Source: Alteromonas abrolhosensis (lineage in GTDB: Bacteria > Pseudomonadota > Gammaproteobacteria > Enterobacterales > Alteromonadaceae). From it: a stretch of 64,000 bases of DNA. Positions 1 through 9,870 of this stretch are shown one piece after another. The position numbers and the translations under genes are program-made. The first letter of the stretch is position 1, and the number at the start of each line of letters is the position of its first letter. Below the pieces are notes generated by a model, which had not been told where the DNA came from, did no database searches, and saw only the letters and a program-made list of their open reading frames with translations. The stretch lies in contig NZ_MEJH01000002.1 in assembly GCF_001953635.1 (NCBI RefSeq), forward strand, positions 186,001-250,000, written 5' to 3'.

Positions 1-1184
1 CCAATGACGGTTTTGGACTTGTTCACACCGTCATAGTTACAGGTAATTGTACCTGCGCCAATGTTCGCTTTGGCGCCCACTTCAGCGTCGCCCAAGTAGG
101 TTAGGTGATTTGCTTTCGCCCCTTCACCCAAAATGGTTTTCTTCATTTCTACGAAGTTACCCACCTTGGCATTTTTCTGCATTACTGCACCAGGGCGTAG
201 TCGCGCGAAAGGCCCAACCGTACAGCCTTCACCTACACTAGCCTCTTCAACAATAGAATTTGCTTCAATTACGGCGTTATCGGCAATGGTACAGTTGCGC
301 AAGATACAGTTAGCGCCAATTGAAACGTTGTTACCCAGGGTAACCTTCCCTTCAACAATAACGTTTACGTCTATCACTACGTCGTTACCGTTTTCGAGCT
401 GCCCACGCAAATCAAACCTTGCTGGGTCTAACAGAGTTACACCATTAGTCATTAGCTCATCAGCTTGGCGACGCTGAAGCGCACGCTCAAGGTTAGCCAA
501 CTGCAAACGGTTGTTAACCCCTTCAACCTCTACCGCAGACTGTGGCTGTGCAGACTGAATTCGCTTGCCTTCAGCCGCAGCCATGGCAATAACGTCGGTA
601 AGATAATACTCACCTTGCGCGTTATCATTGCTTAGCTCGCCCAACCAGCGCTTAAGATCTGCACCAGACATCATCATCATGCCGGTGTTAATTTCTTTAA
701 TCTCACGCTGTGCATCAGTGGCATCTTTGTGTTCAACAATTGCAGTAATATTGTCATTTTCACGAATAATGCGCCCCATACCTGTTGGGTCATCTAGGTT
801 AACGGTCAACAATGCTAAGTCGCAGCTTTCTTTTGCCGTTTTCAGCGCACTTAACGTTTCTTCTCGAATAAGCGGAGCATCGCCAACCAGAACAAGTACG
901 TCTTCATTATCTTTAATGTGAGGAGCCGCTTGCTGAACGGCGTGACCTGTGCCTAGTTGCTCGGCCTGTAGACACCAGTTTAGATTATCTTCAATAATCG
1001 TTGCCTTAAGCTGGTCGCCTCCGTGACCATAGACCAAGTGAATATTGTCAGCACCCAGTGATTTTACTGTGTTGATAATACGCTGCACCATAGGTACGCC
1101 ACCTACTTTGTGTAACACCTTTGGCAACGACGATTTCATACGAGTACCTTTACCCGCTGCTAAAACAACCACTGAGAAAGCCAT
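1..1184 (-). CDS. glmU: GlmU, bifunctional N-acetylglucosamine-1-phosphate uridyltransferase / glucosamine-1-phosphate acetyltransferase (3' end cut by window)
   Basis: Makes UDP-GlcNAc for peptidoglycan and lipopolysaccharide in the cytoplasm: the C-terminal domain acetylates glucosamine-1-phosphate and the N-terminal domain uridylylates it. Translating the minus strand from ATG at 1184 gives an N-terminus with the nucleotidyltransferase signature [11 protein letters not shown], followed by the uridyltransferase fold and then hexapeptide-repeat sequence typical of the left-handed beta-helix. About 394 codons lie inside the window; the family is about 450 residues, so roughly the last 60 codons run off the left edge. 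The frame is open to position 1, so this is truncation by the window rather than a broken gene. An AAGGAAT ribosome-binding site precedes the start. Confidence 0.96.
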   Translation of the reverse strand, partial: MAFSVVVLAAGKGTRMKSSLPKVLHKVGGVPMVQRIINTVKSLGADNIHLVYGHGGDQLKATIIEDNLNWCLQAEQLGTGHAVQQAAPHIKDNEDVLVLVGDAPLIREETLSALKTAKESCDLALLTVNLDDPTGMGRIIRENDNITAIVEHKDATDAQREIKEINTGMMMMSGADLKRWLGELSNDNAQGEYYLTDVIAMAAAEGKRIQSAQPQSAVEVEGVNNRLQLANLERALQRRQADELMTNGVTLLDPARFDLRGQLENGNDVVIDVNVIVEGKVTLGNNVSIGANCILRNCTIADNAVIEANSIVEEASVGEGCTVGPFARLRPGAVMQKNAKVGNFVEMKKTILGEGAKANHLTYLGDAEVGAKANIGAGTITCNYDGVNKSKTVI

Positions 1185-1421
1185 ATAATTCCTTTATTTC
1201 GCAAAGAGAATGAAAATTGTCGCATAGTGTAACCAAGGGACCGCCATATGTCAGCGATTGATTGGGGTTAAAACGACAGCAAAAAAGTGTAAAATCTAGG
1301 TGTTTTCCTTCATTGTCATTTAGTCTAAAGTTGAGGATAGTCACCTAGTAGTTCATTATTGCAACAGGTATACTTACCGACATAGGTAAAGTTCAGTCAG
1401 GCAAGGGAGCATGCGTAGTCT

Positions 1422-2843
1422 GTGAACACATTTAGAACACTGCATAGAAGCATTTTAGTGTTATTTGCGGTAGTGGTTGTCGCTATCGTTACACTGGTGC
1501 ACTTTAGTATTTCCAAGATTGTTGCCGAGCAGAGTCGAGCGCAACAACAGTCACTTTCGCCCGCGATATCGCTTATTGTGGAGCAACTTCTCAAACCATT
1601 ACATATCTCTGAAGCCTTGGGGCACTCTACTGAACTGGTAGACTTGATGGATGGAGAAACGATTGACCAAGAGGCTGTTTTTAAGACATTGGATCGTCTT
1701 GAAAATGAGTTCGGGTTATCTTTCTTTATTGCCAGCGAGGCAGATAGAAAACAATATAATTCAGATGGCAGCATTATTAACCTTATTGAAGGGGAAGTAA
1801 GCTGGTATTTCAAGTTCAAGGACTCCCCTACCGATGCCGTAGCAGATATCGGTAAATGGGAGGATACCCATTTTTATATTGATATAAAAATTCACGATGA
1901 AGATGGCCGCTTCTTAGGCTTCTTTGGTGTTGGCAAAAGCTTGCGTAGCTTTATCGAGGTGTTTGATACCTACAAACAAGAGTACGGCTACGATTTTCTA
2001 TTTGTAGACGGTGAAGGTGACATTATGTTGTCTTCCGACCCTAACCTTATCGCGTCTTACTCTGAGTTCACTAATTTGTCTGAACTTCCGTGGTACGCCA
2101 GCCTTCCGTTGACTATCCAGAACGAGCAGGCACTCAACAATAAATTAGTCACTATTGATCAGAACGATTACCTTATTGCCGAAGTAAAGCTAAATCAATT
2201 TGGCTGGACGGTGTTCTTACTCAGCCCTCTTGAAGAGCGTCAGGCGGAAATTTCACAGGCATTTATCTTCAGTGTAGTTACTTTACTGGTTGTTGTATTT
2301 TCGCTGTTTTTACTTATCTACAATTTGCTGTACTACTTCAGAAAGGACATGCAGCCCGATTTAGTTGTTCGACACACTAATCGTCTGCCAGAAAAAGAGA
2401 ACCTGCAGCTTATTTACAAAACCTTGCTAGCTGAACATAAGTCATTAAGTGTGATGCTAATAAGCGTTGATGATTTTTCTGACATTGTCGACGCCCACGG
2501 CAGAAACACCGGTGACGACTTGTTAGATAAAGTTGTGGCATATTTGGCTGAGCACTTGCGAGAGCAAGACGTTCTGGGCAGATGGAGCAGCGCCGAATTC
2601 ATTATTTTACTGCCGCATACTGGCCCACATGTAGCATTTGATATGGCGCAAAACCTTCGCCACGGCATTGCGACCTTACCGCCGCTACAAGAGTTACCAG
2701 AACTGCTTATCACGGCGTCTATTGGTATATCTTACACCGCGTCCCCACGTGCTATGCACGAAGTAACAGCGCACGCGGAAGATGCGCTTTATCAAGCCAA
2801 GCGCGACGGCAGCAATTTAGTAAGAATGCAGCTGATAGACTAG
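1422..2843 (+). CDS. Membrane sensor protein with degenerate GGDEF domain
   Basis: A 473-residue inner-membrane protein. A transmembrane segment at about residues 10-30 is followed by a periplasmic region of about 250 residues that resembles a Cache-type sensor (KFKDSP, then GFFGVGKSL), a second transmembrane segment at about 285-305, and a C-terminal GGDEF-family domain at about 320-470. The signature loop reads SSAEF (residues 389-393) where active diguanylate cyclases have GG(D/E)EF, so catalysis is doubtful and the domain may only bind nucleotide or signal by contact. The rest of the fold (DALYQAKRDGSN near the end) is well kept. The start is GTG at 1422; the ATG at 1411 in another frame stops after four codons. 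The gene stands alone and converges on the EamA gene with a 17-base gap. Confidence 0.85.
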   Translation: MNTFRTLHRSILVLFAVVVVAIVTLVHFSISKIVAEQSRAQQQSLSPAISLIVEQLLKPLHISEALGHSTELVDLMDGETIDQEAVFKTLDRLENEFGLSFFIASEADRKQYNSDGSIINLIEGEVSWYFKFKDSPTDAVADIGKWEDTHFYIDIKIHDEDGRFLGFFGVGKSLRSFIEVFDTYKQEYGYDFLFVDGEGDIMLSSDPNLIASYSEFTNLSELPWYASLPLTIQNEQALNNKLVTIDQNDYLIAEVKLNQFGWTVFLLSPLEERQAEISQAFIFSVVTLLVVVFSLFLLIYNLLYYFRKDMQPDLVVRHTNRLPEKENLQLIYKTLLAEHKSLSVMLISVDDFSDIVDAHGRNTGDDLLDKVVAYLAEHLREQDVLGRWSSAEFIILLPHTGPHVAFDMAQNLRHGIATLPPLQELPELLITASIGISYTASPRAMHEVTAHAEDALYQAKRDGSNLVRMQLID

Positions 2844-2860
2844 CGTCTATCAGCCGTATC

Positions 2861-3745
2861 TTAAGCGGGTTTAACCTTAAGGCGTTTTCGTTTGAGAACG
2901 CCTGTGGTTAGTGCCACTCCGAAGAGAATCATTAAACCACCCACAATGGTTTGAATTGATAAGTGCTCTTGCAAGAACAATACTCCCCAAATAATGCCAA
3001 ACAATGGCACTAAGTAGGCTACCGTAATAGCCTTTGCCGGGCCGATATCGGCAATCAGTTTGAAATATAGAATATACGCTATTCCCGTGCCGCCAACGGC
3101 GAGTGCCACTGCATTTATCCATGCATTCACGCTTGGCATGGCATCTGGCAAGGTTGCAAGTGCAAACGGCGCTAGCATCACGCTGGCCATGGCCTGGCTA
3201 CCTGTTGCAACAACTAAGGGTTTTACTCCCTGCAGCCATTTCTTCATCATACACGCCGCAATGCCATAACCTGTTGTTGCTAAAAGCGCAGTGAGGATGG
3301 GAAGAAAGCTAATATCTCCCTCGCCGAGCTTTTGCTGACTAATAACCGTTACGCCAACAAAGCCAACAAACAACCCAGCTACTGCAGATTTCGTTAGTTT
3401 GTCACCTAACCACAGCCAGGCAACAATAGCGCCGAACATGGGAGCTGTGGCATTTAGAATGGCATTAACTCCTGCCTCTAAATGCAGACTGCTGTAATTA
3501 AAAAGAACAAATGGAACCGCCGTATTAGCCATACCCACCAGCGCAATAGCCAACCAGTGGCGCTTTATGTCTTTTACCGACCCTCGTATTAACAACAAAG
3601 GTAGCAATACCGCTGTAGCAAGCACGGTACGAATGGCTACTAACACATAAATGCCAAACTCTGGCGCAGCAACACGCATAAAAATAAACGAACCGCCCCA
3701 AATACCCGCTAACACCAGCAGCGAGATAATGTCTCTTATTGCCAT
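2861..3745 (-). CDS. EamA-family (DMT) inner-membrane transporter
   Basis: A 294-residue, very hydrophobic protein with about ten predicted transmembrane helices arranged as two EamA repeats (roughly residues 8-138 and 150-285). The family of drug/metabolite transporters exports amino acids, nucleotide-like compounds or other small metabolites; the substrate cannot be read from the sequence. The motif GIWGGSFIFMRVAAPEFG at the first helix is typical of YedA/RhtA-like members. It starts 7 bases after the methyltransferase gene upstream and is probably the last gene of the Ada/AlkA-Ogt-EamA transcript, although a functional link to DNA repair is not evident. Confidence 0.88.
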   Translation of the reverse strand: MAIRDIISLLVLAGIWGGSFIFMRVAAPEFGIYVLVAIRTVLATAVLLPLLLIRGSVKDIKRHWLAIALVGMANTAVPFVLFNYSSLHLEAGVNAILNATAPMFGAIVAWLWLGDKLTKSAVAGLFVGFVGVTVISQQKLGEGDISFLPILTALLATTGYGIAACMMKKWLQGVKPLVVATGSQAMASVMLAPFALATLPDAMPSVNAWINAVALAVGGTGIAYILYFKLIADIGPAKAITVAYLVPLFGIIWGVLFLQEHLSIQTIVGGLMILFGVALTTGVLKRKRLKVKPA

Positions 3746-3752
3746 TCTCTTA

Positions 3753-4298
3753 TCACCACAGCACCCCTTGGGCTCCTTCTAAATTAAGTAAATATTGCTT
3801 ACGCGGTAAACCACCTGCGTAGCCCGTTAGGGTTTTATTACTGCCAATTATACGATGGCAAGGCACTACAATAGCAATAGGGTTACGACCATTTGCCATA
3901 CCCACGGCGCGGACAGCTTTTGGATTACCTATTGCCTTTGCAATATCTAAGTAGCTAGCCGTTTCACCGTACTTTACTTGCTGCAAGGCATCCCATACCT
4001 GATTCTGAAACGCCGTACCGCTTGGGCAAAGCGGTAGGTCAAACTCCCGTAGCGTACCGTCGAAGTATGCCTGTAACTGACTGCATGCTGCATCGGTAAT
4101 AGCGTTGTTACGCACGCACAAGCCATCTTCAATAGCATTATCGTGAGCGGCATCTTTTTTACTTGCGCCGCCGTGGTTTACGTCGCTAGCTATCTCTGAT
4201 GCAGCGGCGGTTACAAACTTGATAGCAGTAACGCCTTCATTGGTAGCTTCGACTTTAACAAGACCCTGCATACTGTTTACAAAACCTGTATATATCAT
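3753..4298 (-). CDS. ogt: Methylated-DNA--protein-cysteine methyltransferase
   Basis: Suicide DNA-repair enzyme that takes the methyl group from O6-methylguanine (or O4-methylthymine) onto its own cysteine. The C-terminal half carries the family signature VVPCHRII, with the acceptor cysteine at residue 147 of the chosen start, and the preceding winged-helix region (GTAFQNQVWDALQQVKYGET) is typical. The frame is open back to an ATG at 4361, inside the AlkA gene, but the ATG at 4298 lies 14 bases past the AlkA stop with AAGAGAA as ribosome-binding site and gives 181 residues, normal for Ogt. The N-terminal 50-80 residues are alanine-rich and poorly conserved in appearance. Second gene of the repair operon. 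Confidence 0.93.
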   Translation of the reverse strand: MIYTGFVNSMQGLVKVEATNEGVTAIKFVTAAASEIASDVNHGGASKKDAAHDNAIEDGLCVRNNAITDAACSQLQAYFDGTLREFDLPLCPSGTAFQNQVWDALQQVKYGETASYLDIAKAIGNPKAVRAVGMANGRNPIAIVVPCHRIIGSNKTLTGYAGGLPRKQYLLNLEGAQGVLW

Positions 4299-4312
4299 GC
4301 TTGCGATTCTCT

Positions 4313-5755
4313 TTATTGACTGCTTAACTGCCACAATTGAAGGGTTAAATAGCTGCGCCAAGGTGCCGCTTTTTCGGGCGCTATGGGGTACTGCTGCGCC
4401 ATTTTACGAACGATTAAATCACCGCCAAGGTAGACGTCAGGATTTCTCTCCCCCCGCATTTTTAAATAGTCGAGCGTCCACGGGCCAACGCCTTTAATGG
4501 CGAGTATGTCTTCATGGCTTGGCATGTTACCGTTTATGAATAAACGAGCAAAATGACGTACGGCTTCTTTCCTCGCCTGTGGCATGCGTAAAAACTCAAG
4601 GTTGTTTTCGGCGACATCTTCAGGCGCAGGAAAGCTATAGCATTCGCTGGTGTGACGTTTATCGCTTTTAGATGGGGTCTCTTCTGAGACCGCTTTGCCT
4701 AGCTGATGCACAAGCAAAGTAACCTGCCCAATAGCCGCTTTCACACTTACCTGCTGACCTACAATAGCGCGACAGCCACTTTCAAATACACTCCATGCGC
4801 TGGGAAGGCGTAGGCCAGGTGTTAACTTTTCGGGCGGTAATCCAGACTGAACTAAGCTCTGTTCAATTAAAAGCGGGTCGGCGTGAAGGTCCAATACCTG
4901 CTTTATGTTTTCAATGGTTGTATGAAGACTGCTTAAATCAGACAGGTCGATGAAAAGTTTAAACCCATGGCGTACGTCATCATGCACGGCTTTAAAAAAG
5001 CCTATGTTCTCTTTGTATGAAAAGTAACGCTCGTAGCTCTCTTGTGTTACTCGCTCCATGCCTTCAATTGCACGGGTTGCCAAGAAATCTCGTACGTAGG
5101 GCCAGTTGTACGGCGGCCGATAAGACAGAAACAAAGAAATAGTCTTTTGTTGAACCGGCTCTTTTTTTCTAAGCTGGGTAGGAGAGGTAGCGCAATATTG
5201 CTCGATGGCCCGCTGCAATTGTCTCAGTGATTGATAGCCTGCTGTTATTGCCACATCTGTCATAGATAAATGGGTTTGTTGAATAAGCTGCTTTGCAAAC
5301 AAAGCGCGCTGCATATTTTGAAACTGTTTAGGCGGTATGCCGACTGCATTAACAACCAGCTTATTTAAGTAACGCTCACTAATACCCAACCGAGCGGCAA
5401 TATCTGCTACGCGCTCAATGGGAATAACAGATAGCAGCGACAACGCTCGATTTATCGTTGCGCCCACGCCCTTCCACGCAGCAGAGCGAGGGGCACTGTC
5501 GGGTCTGCAGCGAAAACACGGGCGATAACCTTGTGCCATCGCCTGTGTAGCGTGTTGAAAGTAAGTAACATTTTCTTCTTTCGGAAGTCTCGCTGGGCAA
5601 ATTGGTCTGCAAAAAATACCGGTTGTTTTTACCGCCACAAAAAATCGTCCGTCAAAGCGCGGATCTCTACTCAATCTTGCCTTCGCAAGCATTGACTTAG
5701 CGAATGTCGAGTTTCCTGAACCACTCTCATCTGGCACAAATTGATTATCCGGCAT
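4313..5755 (-). CDS. Ada-type sensor/regulator fused to AlkA 3-methyladenine DNA glycosylase
   Basis: A 480-residue fusion. Residues about 25-90 form the Ada zinc-binding methyl-phosphotriester repair domain with all four cysteines at the E. coli Ada spacing (C49, C53, C80, C83; C49 matches the methyl acceptor C38). Residues about 100-185 are an AraC-type helix-turn-helix, about 195-305 an AlkA N-terminal domain, and about 310-470 a HhH-GPD glycosylase with KGVGPWTLDYLKMRG and D446 in the position of the AlkA catalytic aspartate. It should sense alkyl damage, activate transcription (probably its own operon) and excise alkylated bases. First gene of the operon with ogt and the EamA gene; this fusion order is common in gammaproteobacteria. 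Confidence 0.94.
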   Translation of the reverse strand: MPDNQFVPDESGSGNSTFAKSMLAKARLSRDPRFDGRFFVAVKTTGIFCRPICPARLPKEENVTYFQHATQAMAQGYRPCFRCRPDSAPRSAAWKGVGATINRALSLLSVIPIERVADIAARLGISERYLNKLVVNAVGIPPKQFQNMQRALFAKQLIQQTHLSMTDVAITAGYQSLRQLQRAIEQYCATSPTQLRKKEPVQQKTISLFLSYRPPYNWPYVRDFLATRAIEGMERVTQESYERYFSYKENIGFFKAVHDDVRHGFKLFIDLSDLSSLHTTIENIKQVLDLHADPLLIEQSLVQSGLPPEKLTPGLRLPSAWSVFESGCRAIVGQQVSVKAAIGQVTLLVHQLGKAVSEETPSKSDKRHTSECYSFPAPEDVAENNLEFLRMPQARKEAVRHFARLFINGNMPSHEDILAIKGVGPWTLDYLKMRGERNPDVYLGGDLIVRKMAQQYPIAPEKAAPWRSYLTLQLWQLSSQ

Positions 5756-6053
5756 TAGTATGCGCTACCCACCCGTCGTGTATTACCTTTATCTAGTGTA
5801 TCGTGCATTTGCCCTAATCGTGCGACAAAATCGGAACTCAATAGTTATAAACCTTTCTAGTCGAGCCTATCGCCCATTTTTGTATATTCTCAAGACGGTT
5901 CACATACAGTTAAAATAAATCAAATCATTGAAGACATAGTGAGCATAATTAGCGACATTTGATCATTGGAGCGGCTAAACGCATAATAATGCGATAATAA
6001 TAATGAACGCCTGATGGACACAGTAGTAACCCCAGGCTTAACGAGCGGACTGT

Positions 6054-7202
6054 ATGCTGAACACTTTGCGCACCATCAAGCTGCGCCTGTCTCAAATCTG
6101 GCTAATGGCAATGCTAGTGGCTGTTACACAAAGCGCTTCTGCGGATTGGCTTGATGACTATGCAAGTTACGTTCAAAAAGAAGCTTCAAAATACAACGTG
6201 CCCGGTTATGCATTTGTGTTTTATGAGCAGGGCAAAGCGCCAAGAGTTTACGTATATGGCAGCACCCGCAAACGCGGCGGAGAAAAGGTAACAGAGAACA
6301 CTGTATTTAGGCTGGCCTCAGTTTCAAAAACCTTTACCGCGTTACTGTCGGCTAAACTCGTAGAAAAAAAACAGCTTAGTTGGGAAACCCCGATATCTAC
6401 CCTACTGCCCGATATTCCCTTCAAAGGTAAAGGAATGGGCGCACTGCAGCTGCAACATATTGTAGGTCAATCGAGTGGCTTTATGCCTAATGCCTACGAC
6501 AACCTTATCGAAGCAGACTACTCGCTAGAGCGCGTGCTTAAATCGCTTGGTGAACTTGAACCTCTGTGTGCCCCAGGCGATTGTTATACCTATCAAAATG
6601 CGCTCTTTGGCGCGCTGGAATACTACTTTAGCAATAACAATACGTCTTACTCCCGACAGCTTCAGGCTAACCTTTTTGCACCACTAGGAATGAAAACCGC
6701 GAGTGTTGGAAAAGGCGGGCTGCTCGCTTCAGAATCGTGGGCACAGCCTCACATCGCTATTGCCAGAAATAAATGGCGTGAAGGACAAGTAGAAAGTAAC
6801 TACTACCGCTTCTCGCCAGCAGCGGGCGTTAACGCAAGCATTTCAGATATGACGATTTATCTGCAAGCTTTACTAGGCGAGTTTCCTACGGTGATCTCCA
6901 AAGAGATGGTGGACTATGTCACTACAGAGCGAGTGAAGACAAAGCGCGAAACTTACCGCAGAGGTTGGCGCGGAATGATAAGTGATGCTCACTATGGCTT
7001 GGGTTGGCGTATTTACGACTTAAATGGACTACAGATGAACTACCACGGAGGATGGGTGAAAGGCTATCGCGCTGACGTGGCGTTTATACCTGAACGCAAA
7101 GTGGGTTACGTCATGCTGATGAATGCAGAGTCGAACATGATTAATTCAACAACGGCTGAACTATGGAAGCGCTATTTAGAAAAAGCCGACGCAGATAAGT
7201 AA
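6054..7202 (+). CDS. Secreted serine hydrolase of the class C beta-lactamase family
   Basis: A 382-residue protein with an N-terminal signal peptide (hydrophobic stretch about residues 12-30, likely cleaved after SASA). It carries the three catalytic motifs of the penicillin-binding-protein/class C beta-lactamase superfamily: SVSK (S89 nucleophile, K92), YQN (Y180 to N182) and HGG (H331 to G333, in place of KTG). Members include AmpC-like beta-lactamases, D-peptidases and esterases; HGG rather than KTG is usual in the esterase/peptidase branch, so antibiotic resistance should not be assumed. Monocistronic, transcribed away from the Ada/AlkA operon across a 298-base gap in which no regulatory site was recognised. 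Confidence 0.9.
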   Translation: MLNTLRTIKLRLSQIWLMAMLVAVTQSASADWLDDYASYVQKEASKYNVPGYAFVFYEQGKAPRVYVYGSTRKRGGEKVTENTVFRLASVSKTFTALLSAKLVEKKQLSWETPISTLLPDIPFKGKGMGALQLQHIVGQSSGFMPNAYDNLIEADYSLERVLKSLGELEPLCAPGDCYTYQNALFGALEYYFSNNNTSYSRQLQANLFAPLGMKTASVGKGGLLASESWAQPHIAIARNKWREGQVESNYYRFSPAAGVNASISDMTIYLQALLGEFPTVISKEMVDYVTTERVKTKRETYRRGWRGMISDAHYGLGWRIYDLNGLQMNYHGGWVKGYRADVAFIPERKVGYVMLMNAESNMINSTTAELWKRYLEKADADK

Positions 7203-7219
7203 TATCAGCATCGGCTTTT
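7181..7219 (+). terminator. Probable terminator of the serine hydrolase gene
   Basis: A perfect 9-base inverted repeat, AAAAGCCGA (7181-7189) and TCGGCTTTT (7211-7219), closes a 21-base loop and overlaps the last codons and stop of the hydrolase gene. The 3' arm ends in four T. A second short hairpin, GTGTG (7238-7242) and CACAC (7247-7251), lies between the convergent genes. The long loop makes this a moderate-strength call. Confidence 0.5.
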
Positions 7220-7250
7220 CGGTATTTTCAGCAGTTTGTGTGCTTACACA

Positions 7251-9170
7251 CTACTGTTTTAAGTATGTATAACCTGCCAAACAGTTTTCGTAGAAATCGG
7301 TCCAGCGAACCCCTTCACGAGGGTTTAACTTACCGTCCCACACTTGCTTGTCTATCATGCGTTTTACATCTGATGCCATTGCACGTGGGTTGTACTGCAT
7401 AACGTTAAGTACATCTTCTACCGATGACCCTTTCACAACTTCTTCAATGTAGAAGTCTTCAGGATCGTCGTCATAGCTATAAATATGTACTTCGTTTAAA
7501 CGGCCAAACAAGTTGTGCATGTCGCCCATCACGTCTTGATACGCACCCGTTAAGAACAATCCAATGTAATACGGCTCGTCTTTTTTCAGCGGGTGCATTG
7601 GCAATACGTCAGTAATTTCACGGCCAATAGTGAACTGGTCAATTTTACCGTCGCTATCACAGGTAATATCCACTAACGAGCAATTCACCGTTGGCTCTTC
7701 GTTCATACGAATAAGCGGTACTACCGGCAGAAGCTGGTCAATTGCCCATGTGTCAGCCGCCGACTGAAACACTGAGAAGTTACACAGATACTGAGACGAC
7801 AAGCTGTAATCTAGCTCTTGAAGCTCTTCTGGCACATATTCTTCGTTGCGATACCACTGCTGTAAGCGGCCCATAATTTGCCAGTAAAGCGTTTCTATTT
7901 TGCCTAGTTCTTCTAGAGACAACACGCGTAGTTTGAACGCATCTAGTGCCTGCTCTTTGTATTGTGACGCATCATTGTAGATTTCATGCATGTTCGTTTG
8001 TTCATCAAACGTGTCTGCAAGTTCTCGCATGTTCTTTAAAAAGAAGTGCTCACCCGCTTTCGCCGACGTATCCATTTGTGATGCATTCGACTTAATTTCG
8101 CCCACAATTTCTGTGATCACGCAGCTGTGGTGTGCTGTAATTGCACGTCCACTTTCACTCACTAAATGCGGGTGCGGTACGCCTTCAAGGTCGCACATTT
8201 CTTTCATGCCATAGACAACGTCAGCCACATACTCTTGCATGCTGTAGTTACGCGACGACTCATTGGTTGAATTACTGCCGTCATAGTCGATACCTAGACC
8301 ACCACCAACATCAACGTAATCTAACTCGAAGCCCATTTTATGAAGGTCAGCATAAATACGCGCACCTTCGGTTACCGCTTCTTTAACTGCTCGAATGTCA
8401 GTTAACTGGCTACCAATATGGAAATGAAGTAGCTTCAAGCAATGCGCCATACCTTGCTCTTCAAGGTAGCGGGCTGCATTAATGATTTCAGTAATGGTTA
8501 AACCGAATTTCGCACGTTCACCACCAGAGCTTTCCCACTTGCCGCGACCTTTCACGGTCATTTTTGAGCGCACACCAATAATAGGATCGATATCCAGCTC
8601 TTTAGCTATTTTCACAAGAAGAAGAAGCTCGGTGTATTTTTCAACCACTACCACAACGCGGCGACCCAGCTTTCTGCCTAGCAGTGCTAGACGCATAACT
8701 TCGTCGTCTTTATAACCATTTAGAATAGTCAGCGACTCTTCGTTGGTATTCATGGCAAGCACAGTAAGAAGTTCGGCTTTTGAGCCTGCTTCTAAACCGT
8801 AGTTAAAAGGCTTGCCCGCATCGACAATTTCCTCAACCACTTCGCGCATTTGGTTAACTTTTACCGGATACACGCCTTGGTATTGGCCTTGGTATTCGGC
8901 TTCTTGGATGGAGCTTCTAAATGCTTTGTTCAAACCAGCAACTTGCGAACGCAAAATATCGTGGAAACGAACGACGACAGGAAATTGCACGCCTTCTTTG
9001 CGGATATCTTCAATTACCGAATTAAAGTCGATTTGAATGCTAGGATCTTCAGGAACAGGGGTAATATGGACGTTGCCGTTTTCACCTATTTGAAAATAGC
9101 CACCACCCCATTGAGACACGCCATAGACGCGCTCCGCTTCTTCGATGCTCCAATCTGACAATTTATTCAC
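7251..9170 (-). CDS. speA: Biosynthetic arginine decarboxylase
   Basis: Decarboxylates arginine to agmatine, the first step of the agmatine route to putrescine and spermidine. The 639-residue length and the sequence match SpeA throughout: a PLP-binding fold-type III barrel at about residues 70-400 with the PLP lysine K104 in YPVKVNQM, the glycine-rich YVDVGGGLGIDYDGS phosphate-binding region, and the helical and C-terminal beta domain ending TDFYENCLAGYTYLKQ. The ATG at 9170 gives the normal N-terminus (LSDWSIEEAERVYGVSQWGGGYF). The gene is monocistronic; no agmatinase (speB) gene lies next to it in this window. Confidence 0.97.
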   Translation of the reverse strand: MNKLSDWSIEEAERVYGVSQWGGGYFQIGENGNVHITPVPEDPSIQIDFNSVIEDIRKEGVQFPVVVRFHDILRSQVAGLNKAFRSSIQEAEYQGQYQGVYPVKVNQMREVVEEIVDAGKPFNYGLEAGSKAELLTVLAMNTNEESLTILNGYKDDEVMRLALLGRKLGRRVVVVVEKYTELLLLVKIAKELDIDPIIGVRSKMTVKGRGKWESSGGERAKFGLTITEIINAARYLEEQGMAHCLKLLHFHIGSQLTDIRAVKEAVTEGARIYADLHKMGFELDYVDVGGGLGIDYDGSNSTNESSRNYSMQEYVADVVYGMKEMCDLEGVPHPHLVSESGRAITAHHSCVITEIVGEIKSNASQMDTSAKAGEHFFLKNMRELADTFDEQTNMHEIYNDASQYKEQALDAFKLRVLSLEELGKIETLYWQIMGRLQQWYRNEEYVPEELQELDYSLSSQYLCNFSVFQSAADTWAIDQLLPVVPLIRMNEEPTVNCSLVDITCDSDGKIDQFTIGREITDVLPMHPLKKDEPYYIGLFLTGAYQDVMGDMHNLFGRLNEVHIYSYDDDPEDFYIEEVVKGSSVEDVLNVMQYNPRAMASDVKRMIDKQVWDGKLNPREGVRWTDFYENCLAGYTYLKQ

Positions 9171-9316
9171 CTATTTGTAAGTGGGCTAGGCCAATACCTA
9201 GCATAGAAAGTGCGAAAATAAGCAGCGTATTATAGTCAACGCAAGACTGAACGCGATAGTTGTTGCGATATAAAATATCTATTGTCGCGACTAATTTTGT
9301 TTATCGAACATTTTTT

Positions 9317-9742
9317 TTAAGATGCAATCCATGTTCGAACGTAGTCCAACACAATCTTATCTGCTTTTTCTTCACAGTGCGTTATAAACTCTGAGATGCT
9401 TTGAGTACGTTCTAGTTCAAATCCTAGTTTACCCGATGGCGTTGTAAAAAACTTCTGAGCGATATGATCAGCATCAGTTGCGTTATCTTCCAACCACGTT
9501 TCGCTAAGTTGGCTTCGCCTGTCTAGCTTTATAGGCGCTTTTATTTGATTGAAGGTATCAGATTTGGGGATTTGCCAACCGCGCATGTCGACAAATAAGT
9601 GGAATGGCCTGCCTTTACGGGTTTTCAAGCAATCGGAAAGTTTAGCGAGATACTGAATGTTCGTGGACATATCCCACTTACCGCGAAGCGTGACCAGAAT
9701 ACAATTTCTAAACGGCTCAATATGAAAAGGGGTCGTAGACAT
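9317..9742 (-). CDS. Small conserved-looking protein, possible STAS/SpoIIAA-like fold
   Basis: A 141-residue soluble protein without signal peptide or membrane segment. The alternating strand/helix pattern (FRNCILVTLRGKWDMST, then FHLFVDMRGWQIPKSD) resembles SpoIIAA-like or STAS-like proteins of marine bacteria, in which a conserved strand ends in D-M-R-G-W. This is a resemblance in pattern only; a role in anti-sigma regulation or lipid binding cannot be claimed. It stands alone between speA and the transhydrogenase operon with its own upstream gap of 188 bases. Confidence 0.7.
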   Translation of the reverse strand: MSTTPFHIEPFRNCILVTLRGKWDMSTNIQYLAKLSDCLKTRKGRPFHLFVDMRGWQIPKSDTFNQIKAPIKLDRRSQLSETWLEDNATDADHIAQKFFTTPSGKLGFELERTQSISEFITHCEEKADKIVLDYVRTWIAS

Positions 9743-9870
9743 TTACTCGTACATCTCTATGCGACTATATGAATAGTGAACTCAACTTCTATAGCATTCA
9801 CATAGTAGAGCTGAAAAGCGGCAACTACAACTATAGTTGAATACTTTGTAATTAAGTTTAATACCCTAAA

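Noticed and set aside
4299-4361. N-terminal extension of the Ogt frame to ATG 4361
   Set aside because: It would overlap the Ada/AlkA gene by 49 bases; the ATG at 4298 has a ribosome-binding site and gives a normal Ogt length.
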